In this document: piece by piece, positions 1-7,990 of the stretch
Position numbering within the stretch: position 1 is the first letter of the stretch
Layout: every line of letters begins with the position of its first letter
Source of the DNA: Bittarella massiliensis (ex Durand et al. 2017)
GTDB lineage: Bacteria > Bacillota > Clostridia > Oscillospirales > Ruminococcaceae
DNA: 64,000 nucleotides
NCBI RefSeq assembly: GCF_001486165.1
Contig: NZ_LN908977.1
Location: forward strand, 193,268-257,267
Direction: 5' to 3'
The notes under the pieces: model-generated
What the model was told of the DNA's origin: nothing
Database searches by the model: none
The model's input: the letters and a program-made list of their open reading frames with translations, nothing else
Translations under genes and position numbers: made by a program

Positions 1-2
1 AC

Positions 3-959
3 CCCAAGGCCGCCCTCTCGGAGCTCGACGTGGTGATGCCCAAAACCACCATCGACGCGATTTTTGATGACCTGACCCAACAGCACCCCTTGCTGGAGGC
101 CATTGACTTCCAGAACACCGAAAGCCTCATTGAGATTTTGGTGAACACCAACAGCACCGAGCTGGCTACCTGGTCTCCGCTGACCGCCGAGATCACCAAA
201 GAGCTAACCAGCGGTTTTAAGAAAATCACCCTCGGGATGCACAAGCTGTCGGCCTTCATTCCGGTCGCCAAGGCCATGCTCGACCTGGGCCCTGCCTGGC
301 TCGACCGCTACGTCCGCGCCATCCTGACTGAGGCCCTGTATAACGGTCTCGAGGCGGGGATCATCTCCGGTGACGGCAAGGACGCTCCCATCGGCATGAC
401 CCGCCAGGTGGGGGAGGGGGTCACCGTGACCGGCGGGAAATACCCCGAGAAGACCGCCGTTGAGCTCACCGCCCTCGACCCGGTGGCCTACGGCAAACTG
501 CTGGCTACCCTGACCCAGGCCCCCAACGGCAAGCGCCGGGCGGTCGCTTCGGTCATCATGGTGGTCAACCCGGTGGACTACCTGACCAAGGTCATGCCCG
601 CCACCACCATCCGCGCCGCCGACGGCACCTACGTGAGCAACGTCCTGCCCTTCCCCACCACCATCATCCAGTCGGTGCACATCACCGAAGGGAAAGCCAT
701 TGTCGGGCTGCCGAAGCGGTATTTCGCTGGCCTGGGCACCGCCAAGAGTGGGAAGCTGGAGTACAGCGACGAGTACCATTTCCTGGAGGACGAGCGCGTC
801 TACGCGACCAAGCTCTACGGCCACGGGGAACCCCTTGACAACAACGCCTTCGTCCTCTGTGACATCTCCAAGTTGGAGCCTGCCATCCAGGAGGTCAATG
901 TGAAGCAGGTCAAGGGCACTGTGACCACCAAGGCCGAGGCCACCCCGGCGTCTAAATAA
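3..959 (+). CDS. Phage major capsid protein, HK97 fold (5' end outside window)
   Basis: The protein forms the icosahedral shell of the prophage head. The reading frame is open back to the left edge (Pro-Lys-Ala-Ala-Leu precede the first Val/Met), so the gene continues outside the window and the internal GTG/ATG codons at 30-38 are not the true start. About 318 residues are visible. The E-loop/A-domain style segments (a run around SGDGKDAPIGMTRQ, late KLYGHGEPLDNNAFVLCD) resemble HK97-type capsid proteins of clostridial prophages. It is followed with a 1-base overlap by connector genes, the usual head-to-tail order. Family assignment is from recognition of sequence and context. Confidence 0.85.
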   Translation, partial: PKAALSELDVVMPKTTIDAIFDDLTQQHPLLEAIDFQNTESLIEILVNTNSTELATWSPLTAEITKELTSGFKKITLGMHKLSAFIPVAKAMLDLGPAWLDRYVRAILTEALYNGLEAGIISGDGKDAPIGMTRQVGEGVTVTGGKYPEKTAVELTALDPVAYGKLLATLTQAPNGKRRAVASVIMVVNPVDYLTKVMPATTIRAADGTYVSNVLPFPTTIIQSVHITEGKAIVGLPKRYFAGLGTAKSGKLEYSDEYHFLEDERVYATKLYGHGEPLDNNAFVLCDISKLEPAIQEVNVKQVKGTVTTKAEATPASK

Positions 960-1267
960 TGAGCCCGGTCGAAGAACTGCTGCCGGGGGTCAAGAACAAC
1001 CAGGACATCACCTGGGATGACCCTGCGGGGGACGAGAAACTCGCCGGGATCATCTCCCGGGGGATGGCTTACTTGGACGACATCACGGCGACGAGCCTCG
1101 ACTATATGGCCGAGGACAAGCCGCGGGAACTGCTGATGGAGTATGTTCGGTACGCCCGGTCAAACGCCCTGGACGAGTTCTGGGGCAATTACCAGCTAGA
1201 GCTTTTGCGACTACAAATCAGAGAGGAGTTAAAACAGGTTGATCAAGAGCAAGGCCCCGTCGTATAG
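959..1267 (+). CDS. Phage head-tail connector (gp6-like)
   Basis: This 102-aa acidic, helical protein begins at an ATG overlapping the capsid stop (TAATG). Its position immediately after the capsid gene, its length and the pattern of two helices (GMAYLDDITATSLDY; ELLMEYVRYARSNALDEF) match the small gp6/gp15-like connector proteins that dock on the portal. It probably forms the first adaptor ring between portal and tail. No catalytic residues are expected. The 3' end overlaps the next gene by 29 bases. Confidence 0.65.
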   Translation: MSPVEELLPGVKNNQDITWDDPAGDEKLAGIISRGMAYLDDITATSLDYMAEDKPRELLMEYVRYARSNALDEFWGNYQLELLRLQIREELKQVDQEQGPVV

Positions 1268-1598
1268 AGACGGGTTTGTGCAGATTTTCGACCTCCGCAC
1301 CACCTCGCCCCCCGGCGAGGTGCCGGTGGAGGAACTGGCCGTCACCCCGGCGGCCGTGCTGCGGTACAAGGAGCGGATGGTCGGGTTGACCCGGCAGGAG
1401 CTGGCGATGCAGGAGAACATCAATATCTCCCACGTCCTGCGCTGCCCCCTCTGCGCCGGGGTGACCACCGCCCAGATCGCCGTCCTGATGGACGACAGCC
1501 AGCACAACATCCGCAAGGTCCAGACCGTGGACGGCACCGGCCCTCACGAGATGGACCTGACCCTGGAAAGGGTGGCGAGACCCTATGAACTACGCTGA
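1239..1598 (+). CDS. Phage head-tail adaptor / head closure protein
   Basis: This 119-aa protein starts at a TTG (1239) ten bases after a GAGAGGAG ribosome binding site; no better start lies in frame. It contains a conserved Cys pair (RCPLCAG) and mostly short strands. The slot between the gp6-like connector and the tail completion genes is normally filled by the head closure (stopper) protein, and the size fits. The function is inferred chiefly from gene order. Confidence 0.5.
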   Translation: MIKSKAPSYRDGFVQIFDLRTTSPPGEVPVEELAVTPAAVLRYKERMVGLTRQELAMQENINISHVLRCPLCAGVTTAQIAVLMDDSQHNIRKVQTVDGTGPHEMDLTLERVARPYELR

Positions 1599-1905
1599 CG
1601 CGATCAAGGCGGCCCTGCTGTCCGTGCTGCCGGAGGTGTACCACGACTGGCCGGCCAACTCGCCCGCCCGGTATGCCGTGTGGCAGGAAGACGGAACCAT
1701 CGGCGTGAAGGCCGATAATTTGACTGCTGACAGCGGTATGGCGGGTGCGGTGCATCTTTTCACCGTCGATGCTTATGACCCCGCTGTGGCGCAAATACCG
1801 GCAGCCCTGGAAGCCTCCGGGCTTGCCGTGGCATTCGGCTCCGTCCAACACGAGGACGTGGGCCGCCGGTACCATCACTGGGAATGGCTGTGGGAGTATG
1901 CTTGA
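1585..1905 (+). CDS. Phage tail terminator/completion-like protein
   Basis: This is a 106-aa protein starting MNYADAIKAAL, with a C-terminal HHWEWLWEY end. A short helix followed by a beta-rich half is typical of tail terminator proteins that cap the tail tube and join it to the head. It overlaps the previous gene by 14 bases and the next by one (TGATG), so the genes are translationally coupled. In many related prophages this gene follows rather than precedes the HK97 gp10-like gene, so the assignment of the two could be swapped. Confidence 0.45.
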   Translation: MNYADAIKAALLSVLPEVYHDWPANSPARYAVWQEDGTIGVKADNLTADSGMAGAVHLFTVDAYDPAVAQIPAALEASGLAVAFGSVQHEDVGRRYHHWEWLWEYA

Positions 1906-2402
1906 TGGCGAAGATCAAGAATAACGTCCTACGAGACTTTGAGGCCTATGAGCGCCGCCTGGCGGCGTTGGCTGAAAGCAGCCGGGAGATTATCGGAGAG
2001 GTCATCTACGAAGGGGCGGCCATCGCCGCCGAGGCTGTCTCCGAGGAGCTGAAAAAAATCCCGGTACGGTCCGGGAATGCGTTCGGCACCCCGGAGAAGC
2101 CGGTAGAGGGTCTCACCCTACCGGCAAAACAGGGCTTGATAGACGGGTTCGGCATCAGCCCCATGCAAGATGATGGGGGATTTCTCAATGTGAAGCTTGG
2201 ATTTGACGGGTACAACAGCGTCAAAACCAAGAACTTTCCGAAAGGGCAACCAAATGCCCTTGTTATGCGCGGCCTGGAAGGTGGCACCAGCTGGCTGAAA
2301 AGTAGGCCGACCGTCCGGGTAGCCATTAGGCGCGCCAGTGCTGCGGTGAAGAAAAAGATGGAAGAAACTACCGACGAGAAAATCAAACAAAAAATGAAGT
2401 AG
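1905..2402 (+). CDS. HK97 gp10-like phage tail-joining protein
   Basis: The protein is 165 aa, Lys-rich at its C-terminus (RASAAVKKKMEETTDEKI). ATG 1905 was chosen over the upstream in-frame ATG 1884 because it overlaps the preceding stop by one base and has GGGAG about nine bases upstream. The N-terminal helix, the LKKIPVRSG segment (PVRTG-like in the family) and the length match the HK97 gp10 family, which is needed for tail completion or head-tail joining. Confidence 0.65.
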   Translation: MAKIKNNVLRDFEAYERRLAALAESSREIIGEVIYEGAAIAAEAVSEELKKIPVRSGNAFGTPEKPVEGLTLPAKQGLIDGFGISPMQDDGGFLNVKLGFDGYNSVKTKNFPKGQPNALVMRGLEGGTSWLKSRPTVRVAIRRASAAVKKKMEETTDEKIKQKMK

Positions 2403-2413
2403 GAGGAACGATA

Positions 2414-3013
2414 TTGGCAACTATTGGATTGAGCAAACCCTATGCCGCCCTGTACCAGGAAAACGGTGGAGTGGTGACCTACACCAAAGGGCAGGTCATG
2501 GGCAAGGCGGTGGAGGTCTCGGCGTCCATCGAGACCGGCGACGCCAACAACCTTTACGCCGACAACGGCGTGGCGGAGAGCGACCGGTCTTTTTCCAACG
2601 GCACCTTGACTATCACCACCGACGACCTGACCCAGGAAGTCAGCGCCCTGCTGCTGGGGCTTACTCCTGAGGAAATCACCGTGGGCAGCGAGAAGGTCTC
2701 CGAGCTGGTCTATAATGACGACGCGGAGGCCCCCTATCTGGGGGTCGGGCTCATCATCAAGAAGAAGCGGGGCGGCGCCTACTGCTACCGGGCCATCGTT
2801 TTCCCCAAGGTGCAGTTTGCGGTGCCCGAGGACAGCGCCAGCACCCAGGGCGAAAGTATCGAGTGGCAGACCCCCCAGATCGAGGGCACCATCATGCGGG
2901 ACGACACCGAGAAACACGCCTGGAAGCGGGAGGCCACCCTGGAGACCGAGGCCAAGGCCGAGGCATACATCAAGCAGGTGCTGGGAATCACCACGCCGGA
3001 AATCGGAGGGTAA
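2414..3013 (+). CDS. Phage major tail (tube) protein, phi13-type
   Basis: This 199-aa protein starts at TTG 2414 after a strong AGGAGG. The opening (GLSKPYAALYQENGGVVTYTKG), the central Gly-rich loop GVGLIIKKKRGG and the C-terminal ITTPEIGG resemble the phi13-family major tail proteins of Gram-positive siphoviruses, whose hexameric rings stack into the tail tube. Its position before the tail assembly chaperones and tape measure agrees. Confidence 0.8.
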   Translation: MATIGLSKPYAALYQENGGVVTYTKGQVMGKAVEVSASIETGDANNLYADNGVAESDRSFSNGTLTITTDDLTQEVSALLLGLTPEEITVGSEKVSELVYNDDAEAPYLGVGLIIKKKRGGAYCYRAIVFPKVQFAVPEDSASTQGESIEWQTPQIEGTIMRDDTEKHAWKREATLETEAKAEAYIKQVLGITTPEIGG

Positions 3014-3022
3014 ACAGGATAG

Positions 3023-3412
3023 ATGAATAGGATCAGCTACATTGACATCGCCGGGAAGAAATGCCCGATGAACTTCTCCCTCGGCGCAGTTGAGGAAATC
3101 GGCCAGCGGTACGGTGGCTTGGAGGAGATGCAGACCGCTTTTTCGGGAATCGACAAAAAGCCCATGCACGAGGCGCTGGGGGACCTCCTCTGGCTCCTGT
3201 CCGTCCTGCTGAAATACGGGGCAAAATATGCCAAGCTGACCGAGAATGGCGACGGGAAGGCATACAGCGCCGAGGACCTGGCTGTCCTCTTTGGTGTAGA
3301 GGATGCGGGCACCCTTTCTCAGGCCCTGACTGCGGCCATGAACCTGGGAGCCACAACCACTCTGGAAGTCGAGGACGAGCCAAAAAACGGGGAGGCCACA
3401 CTGGGCCGGTAA
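3023..3412 (+). CDS. Tail assembly chaperone, short (G-type) product
   Basis: This 129-aa protein starts at ATG 3023 just after the tube gene. It is the upstream half of the usual two-frame chaperone gene placed between major tail and tape measure. It contains the helical MHEALGDLLWLLSVLLKYGAKYA segment and an acidic C-terminal tail (LEVEDEPKN). The product is made when ribosomes do not slip; it would coat the tape measure during tail polymerisation. The slippery heptamer lies eight codons before its stop. Confidence 0.75.
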   Translation: MNRISYIDIAGKKCPMNFSLGAVEEIGQRYGGLEEMQTAFSGIDKKPMHEALGDLLWLLSVLLKYGAKYAKLTENGDGKAYSAEDLAVLFGVEDAGTLSQALTAAMNLGATTTLEVEDEPKNGEATLGR

Positions 3413-3585
3413 ACCCGGTGTGGTACCAATACTATGCCATGCGTATGGGCATCCCCCGCAACGAGTACCCGCTGATCCCCGCCGGAGAGTTTGCCGACCT
3501 GCTAGCCTGCCACCGGGTGGAGCAGGGTGTGGCACGGCTCAAAATGCCGCTGGACGACGAAGAAATCATCCCTGACGTGCCTTGA
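3023..3585 (+). CDS. Tail assembly chaperone G-T fusion made by -1 frameshift
   Basis: After the in-frame heptamer A AAA AAC (3382-3388) a shift to the -1 frame opens a frame to TGA 3583-3585, adding 65 codons and giving a 187-aa fusion. The added part has the sequence features of the T domain seen in clostridial prophages: WYQYYAMRMG followed by IPRNEYPLIPAGEFADLL and an acidic end. The T frame has no start codon with a ribosome binding site near its beginning, so the fusion is its only sensible expression route. Efficiency cannot be told from sequence. Confidence 0.75.
3382..3388 (+). promoter_or_regulatory. Programmed -1 ribosomal frameshift heptamer
   Basis: The heptamer AAAAAAC is phased X XXY YYZ in the zero frame (…CCA AAA AAC…), the classic A AAA AAC slippery site. 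The -1 frame is open from here through the tail-chaperone T extension. Confidence 0.8.
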
Positions 3586-3611
3586 CCGCTTGTGCCCGGC
3601 GATGGTACAAT
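3582..3611 (+). promoter_or_regulatory. Sigma-A promoter of the moron gene
   Basis: A TTGACC -35 box (3582-3587), an 18-bp spacer and a TACAAT -10 box (3606-3611) lie inside the phage late operon, 28 bp before the start of an unrelated cargo gene. It overlaps the end of the chaperone T frame. Confidence 0.7.
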
Positions 3612-3638
3612 GTGGAAAAAGTCGGAAGGGTTGATTTT

Positions 3639-4385
3639 ATGGGGCTGTTTGGCAAAGTAGAAAACTGCTGTGTTTGTGGGTCCAAGGGAAGCAAAAAAAT
3701 CGCCGACGGATATATCTGCGCGGAATGCTACAAGAAAATGCGTGGCTTTTTGAACCTCAACAAGCCCTTTAAGGAGCAAACCTCTTCCGACCTGCGGCGG
3801 GCAGTTCGGGATAGCGAGCAGAATCAATCCCGGGTTTTGAAATTTACGCCCACTCAAAAAGCTCTTGGTTATTTGTGGGTCGATGAGGGCAAAGGCTGGC
3901 TAATTGCGAAAGGCGATACCCACAATGACAAGCACAACCCGCGGGTGTTTCTCTTTGACGAAATATTGGGCTTTGATGCTGATGAAGACGGCGCGATTGT
4001 GGCAAAAAGCGGGTTGGGCGGCGCAGCTGTCGGAGGACTGCTTTTTGGAGGAGCGGGAGCACTGGTTGGGGGCCTCGCGGGGCATAAAACAAAAGATATG
4101 GTCAATAGTCTGACTATCCGGATTAGAACATCTTATCGAGGGCACCCGCTTATTGAAATACCTTTGCTGACCGCCCCTGTAAAGCGTGGGTCGTTTTCTT
4201 ACAACTTGGCTAAAGAGAGCGCGACCGCGATTCTCAACTTATTGGCAGGCTGTGTTGGAAAGCACGAAGCAGTACCTCAGAGTACCTCTGCGGCCGACGA
4301 AATATTGAAGCTGAAAGCCCTTTTGGATACAGGTGTGCTGACTCCCGAAGAGTTTGCAGAAGCCAAGCGGAAAGCCTTGCGATAA
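3639..4385 (+). CDS. Moron: zinc-finger (DUF4428-like) + SHOCT domain protein
   Basis: This 248-aa protein of unknown role is inserted between tail chaperone and tape measure. The N-terminus carries paired Cys knuckles (CCVCG, CAEC) with an intervening DG as in DUF4428. The middle is a hydrophobic Gly zipper (GGAAVGGLLFGGAGALVGGLAG), which may insert in or sense membrane. The C-terminus (ILKLKALLDTGVLTPEEFAEAKRKAL) is a SHOCT domain, a short oligomerisation/tethering module. ATG 3639 was preferred to an upstream start because GGAAGGG precedes it and the Met begins the family-like MGLFGK. Its own promoter and terminator and a lower G+C content than its neighbours mark it as a moron, expressed in the lysogen; a superinfection-exclusion or membrane-stress role is possible but unproven. 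Confidence 0.7.
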   Translation: MGLFGKVENCCVCGSKGSKKIADGYICAECYKKMRGFLNLNKPFKEQTSSDLRRAVRDSEQNQSRVLKFTPTQKALGYLWVDEGKGWLIAKGDTHNDKHNPRVFLFDEILGFDADEDGAIVAKSGLGGAAVGGLLFGGAGALVGGLAGHKTKDMVNSLTIRIRTSYRGHPLIEIPLLTAPVKRGSFSYNLAKESATAILNLLAGCVGKHEAVPQSTSAADEILKLKALLDTGVLTPEEFAEAKRKALR

Positions 4386-4488
4386 TCGGCAAAAGCTGTG
4401 CTTATTTTTTAGGAAAGATTGGTGCTGATTGCAGTAAGGTTGGGCCTGTTGGCACTGCCACGTCGCGCTCCACGGGGTGCAAAACCAG

Positions 4489-4521
4489 AAAAAGAGATCA
4501 TCTACGGATGGTCTCTTTTTT
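4489..4521 (+). terminator. Rho-independent terminator of the moron
   Basis: A 13-bp stem (AAAAGAGATCATC / GATGGTCTCTTTT, one G-T pair) with a TACG loop is followed by a run of T residues. Confidence 0.85.
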
Positions 4522-4547
4522 ATGCCTAATTTTGAGGAGGTGAGTTA

Positions 4548-7283
4548 TTGTCGGTAGACATCGGCCCGCGCATTGGCGTTGATGGAGAGAAGGCATTTCG
4601 GGATGCAATGAACCGGGTGTGCGACGCCATCAAGTTGACCAACGCGCAAATGAAGGCGGCCATGGCTCAGTTTGACCGTGCTGATAAGTCTGAGGAAAAA
4701 TTGACCCAGCAAAACGCGCTGCTTGAAAAGAGCATCGACGGGTGGCGCGATAAACTCAAACTGCTGAACGACAACTTGGAAACCCAGAAAAAGAGGCTGA
4801 CCGAGCTGGGAGTGGCCCTCGACAAGGCCAAAAAGAGTGGGGGTGACAACGCCCAGGAGGTCGCCAAAGCCGAGGCGGCGTACACCCGGCAGGCCCGGGA
4901 AGTCAATAAGTGCGAGGTAGAGGTGGCGCGCGCCACAGAGAGCCTGAACAAGATGGACCGGCAGCTCCGCTCCAATAAGGAGGAGCTGGAGAGAGCCGCC
5001 GTCGGTGCTGACGACCTGGGGGATGGGCTGGACGACGCCGGGGACAAGTCGCTGAAATTCGGGGACGTGCTCAAGGCGAACGTGCTGGGGTCGGCCATCT
5101 CTAAAGGGATTGGTTTCCTGGCCCAGCAAATCAAAAATGTGGGGTCGGCGCTGGCGAACGCCACCAAAGAGGGTGTAGAACTGGCCTCTGACCTGATCGA
5201 GAGCCAGAACGTGGTAGACACTACCTTCGGAGAGAGCGCCGAGGTGGTGAATAAATGGGCGAAAAACGCCGCCACCTCCTACGGCATCTCTGAGTTGGCT
5301 GCCAAGCAGTACAATGGCACCCTGGGAGCCATGCTCAAAAGCATGGGGCTCTCTCAGGACGCCGTGGTGGATATGTCCACGGCGATGGTCGGGCTGGCCG
5401 GTGACATGGCCTCTTTTTATAACCTTGATGTGGAAACGGCTTTCGAGAAAATTCGCTCCGGCATCTCCGGCGAAACTGAACCGTTGAAGCAGCTCGGCAT
5501 CAATATGTCGGTCGCCAACCTCCAGGCCTATGCCCTGTCCCAGGGAATCACCAAGGCATACAACAGCATGAGCCAGGCCGAGCAGGTCACCCTCCGCTAC
5601 AACTACTTGATGAGCGTGACCGCTGACGCACAGGGGGACTTCGCCGACACTTCGGACAGCCTCGCCAACCAGCAACGCATCCTGGCCCTGCAAATCGAGA
5701 ACGCAAAGGGGGCCATTGGTCAGGCGCTATACCCGGTTATCACCCAGATTACCACTGCATTTAACGAGTGGTTTGCGACGGTGGACAAGGAAAAGTTGAC
5801 CGAGACCATCAAGTCGGTGGTGCAGGCCATCGTTGATAACGGCCCATTGATTATCTCCATTATTTCTGGTATTGCCGCAGGGCTGGCCGCATTTGGGATT
5901 GCTTCGTTAATTACAAAAGTGGTAGGGGCATTCAAAGTGCTGTTCACGACTTTGCAGGCCGGGACAGGGATTATGAAGGCTCTCGGTGCCGCTATGAATA
6001 CTAACCCCATCTTTTTGATTGTGTCAGCAGTCGCCGCCCTGGTCACTGCTTTCATTACCTTGTGGAACACCAGCGAGGACTTCCGCAACTTCTGGATCGG
6101 CCTCTGGGACACCATCTCCGGGGCCTTCTCCGCTGCTTGGGACGGCATCGTCAACTTCTTCACAAAGACCATCCCGGACGCTTTCAATGGCTTCATTAAC
6201 TGGATCAAGAAAAACTGGCAGGGGCTGCTGCTTCTGCTGGTCAACCCCATTGCCGGGGCCTTCAAGCTGATCTACGACAACTGCGAGGGCTTCCGAAATT
6301 TCATCAACAACTTCGTCCAGTCGGTCAAGGACTTTTTCGTCAACGGCTGGAATGCCATTGTGGCATTTTTCATTGAGACCATCCCCGCGTGGGTCGCCTC
6401 GGTAGCGGAGTGGTTCAACGAGCTCCCCCGCCGAATCGGCGAGATGATCGGGGCCTTGATTGGGCATGTCGTCCAGTTCGGGCTTGACCTCTGGAACTGG
6501 GTCACGGTAGAGCTGCCGAAAATCATCCAGGCTGTGGTTGACTGGTTCGCCCAGCTTCCGGGTCGCATCTGGGAGTGGCTGAAATCCGCGGCGCTGAAAG
6601 TTGCCCAGTGGGGGGTCGACCTCTACACCACCATGAAGACCAAGGTGGAGGAGGCCATCACAGCGGTGGTTGACTGGTTCTCCACCCTGCCCGGGAAAAT
6701 CTGGGACTGGCTGGTGGAGACCGTCCAGAAGGTCATCCAGTGGGGCATCAACCTACGGAATAAGGCCAAGCAGGCCGCCACCGACATGGTGACCAACGTG
6801 GTGGACACCATCAAGAGCCTGCCCGGCAAAATCGTTGAAATCGGCAAAAATATCGTCACTGGCCTCTGGGAAGGAATCAAAAGCATGATCGGGTGGATCA
6901 AGGACAAAATCTCTGACTTCATCGGCGGCATTGTCGATGGGGTGAAGGGCGTCTTGGGCATCCACTCGCCCTCAAAAGTGTTCGCCGGTATCGGTGAGTA
7001 CATGGGAGAGGGCTTGGGGATTGGCTTTGCGGATTCCATGCGGACCGTAGCCAGCCAGATGCAGAATGCAATACCGACCACCCTCGCAGGACCGTCCTTG
7101 TTAAATGTGTCTGGGGCGGCCGCTGGGAACGCGGGATCCGCCGTTTCTGCTACGCCGGTCTCGGTGGTGCTGCGAATTGACCATTTTAACAATTACTCCC
7201 AGGATGACATTGCGACCCTCTCCGACATGGTGGCCGCGCAAATCCAAGACAAGGTGACCAGACAGCAGGGGGTGTTCAGGTGA
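4548..7283 (+). CDS. Phage tail tape measure protein
   Basis: This 911-aa protein starts at TTG 4548 behind a GAGGAGGTGA site. Layout: residues ~1-150 form an N-terminal coiled coil; ~200-400 a conserved helical domain (QNVVDTTFGESAEVVNKWAKNA…) of the tape measure family; ~440-510 hydrophobic, membrane-like helices; ~510-820 a series of Trp-rich amphipathic repeats (FRNFWIGLWDTI, WDGIVNFF, LPGRIWEWL, LPGKIWDWL); and a C-terminal GIHSPSKVFAGIGEYMGEGL motif typical of clostridial tape measures. It sets tail length and takes part in DNA delivery. It is shorter than many siphovirus tape measures, implying a tail of roughly 130 nm by the usual 1.5 A per residue rule. Confidence 0.92.
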   Translation: MSVDIGPRIGVDGEKAFRDAMNRVCDAIKLTNAQMKAAMAQFDRADKSEEKLTQQNALLEKSIDGWRDKLKLLNDNLETQKKRLTELGVALDKAKKSGGDNAQEVAKAEAAYTRQAREVNKCEVEVARATESLNKMDRQLRSNKEELERAAVGADDLGDGLDDAGDKSLKFGDVLKANVLGSAISKGIGFLAQQIKNVGSALANATKEGVELASDLIESQNVVDTTFGESAEVVNKWAKNAATSYGISELAAKQYNGTLGAMLKSMGLSQDAVVDMSTAMVGLAGDMASFYNLDVETAFEKIRSGISGETEPLKQLGINMSVANLQAYALSQGITKAYNSMSQAEQVTLRYNYLMSVTADAQGDFADTSDSLANQQRILALQIENAKGAIGQALYPVITQITTAFNEWFATVDKEKLTETIKSVVQAIVDNGPLIISIISGIAAGLAAFGIASLITKVVGAFKVLFTTLQAGTGIMKALGAAMNTNPIFLIVSAVAALVTAFITLWNTSEDFRNFWIGLWDTISGAFSAAWDGIVNFFTKTIPDAFNGFINWIKKNWQGLLLLLVNPIAGAFKLIYDNCEGFRNFINNFVQSVKDFFVNGWNAIVAFFIETIPAWVASVAEWFNELPRRIGEMIGALIGHVVQFGLDLWNWVTVELPKIIQAVVDWFAQLPGRIWEWLKSAALKVAQWGVDLYTTMKTKVEEAITAVVDWFSTLPGKIWDWLVETVQKVIQWGINLRNKAKQAATDMVTNVVDTIKSLPGKIVEIGKNIVTGLWEGIKSMIGWIKDKISDFIGGIVDGVKGVLGIHSPSKVFAGIGEYMGEGLGIGFADSMRTVASQMQNAIPTTLAGPSLLNVSGAAAGNAGSAVSATPVSVVLRIDHFNNYSQDDIATLSDMVAAQIQDKVTRQQGVFR

Positions 7284-7990
7284 CCAATTACTTTATTTTT
7301 GACAACCACCGGTCTCTGGACTATGGCCTCCAGCTCAACAAGGTGGACACCCTGTCCGCCCCCGCCCGAGAGGTAGAGGTCAAGAGCATCCCCGGACGGT
7401 CCGGGGAACTGCTCATCGACAAAAACCGGTTCGGCAGCCAGACGGTGACTTATGGGGCGTTTTTCAAATGCGCTCGCGGAGAGGTTCCCGCCTACGCCCG
7501 GCGCATCAAATCCTGGCTGCTGGGTGTGACCGGATACCGAGAACTGGCCGACACCTACGACCGGCAATATTACCGCATGGCCCGGTACAGCGGCGCACTG
7601 GACATTGAGGCCGTAGGCCGCCGGTTCGGCAAGCTCGACCTCTCTTTTTCCTGCCAACCTTTTCGGCTGCGGCAGGATGGCCGGGTGCTGCGAGAGCTGC
7701 CTCTGGAGAGCACCGTCTACAACCCCGAGGACTGGCCCAGCAAGCCCTATTTCCGGCTGTACGGTAACGGGGACATACAGCTGGTGGTAGGGAAGGCGGT
7801 GTGGCAGTTTTCGGGGGTTTCCGGCTACATCGAGGTGGACAGCGACATCATGGAGACCCACAAAGACCTGCTGCCCCAAAACGGCAAGAAGACCGGCGAC
7901 GGCTACCCCGAGCTGGCCCCCGGATGGAACCTGGTCAAGGCCACCGGGGCGACAAAAATTGAGATGATACCGAGGTGGTGTACATTATGA
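7280..7990 (+). CDS. Distal tail protein (Dit)
   Basis: This 236-aa protein starts at GTG 7280, overlapping the tape measure stop (GTGA). It opens with FDNHRSLDYGLQLNKVD and carries the IPGRSGELLIDKNRFGSQTVTYGAFF segment typical of Dit N-terminal barrels, then a galectin-like C-terminal half (SKPYFRLYGNGDIQLVV). Dit forms the hub hexamer that joins the tail tube to the baseplate. Its place between tape measure and Tal is diagnostic. Confidence 0.85.
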   Translation: MTNYFIFDNHRSLDYGLQLNKVDTLSAPAREVEVKSIPGRSGELLIDKNRFGSQTVTYGAFFKCARGEVPAYARRIKSWLLGVTGYRELADTYDRQYYRMARYSGALDIEAVGRRFGKLDLSFSCQPFRLRQDGRVLRELPLESTVYNPEDWPSKPYFRLYGNGDIQLVVGKAVWQFSGVSGYIEVDSDIMETHKDLLPQNGKKTGDGYPELAPGWNLVKATGATKIEMIPRWCTL

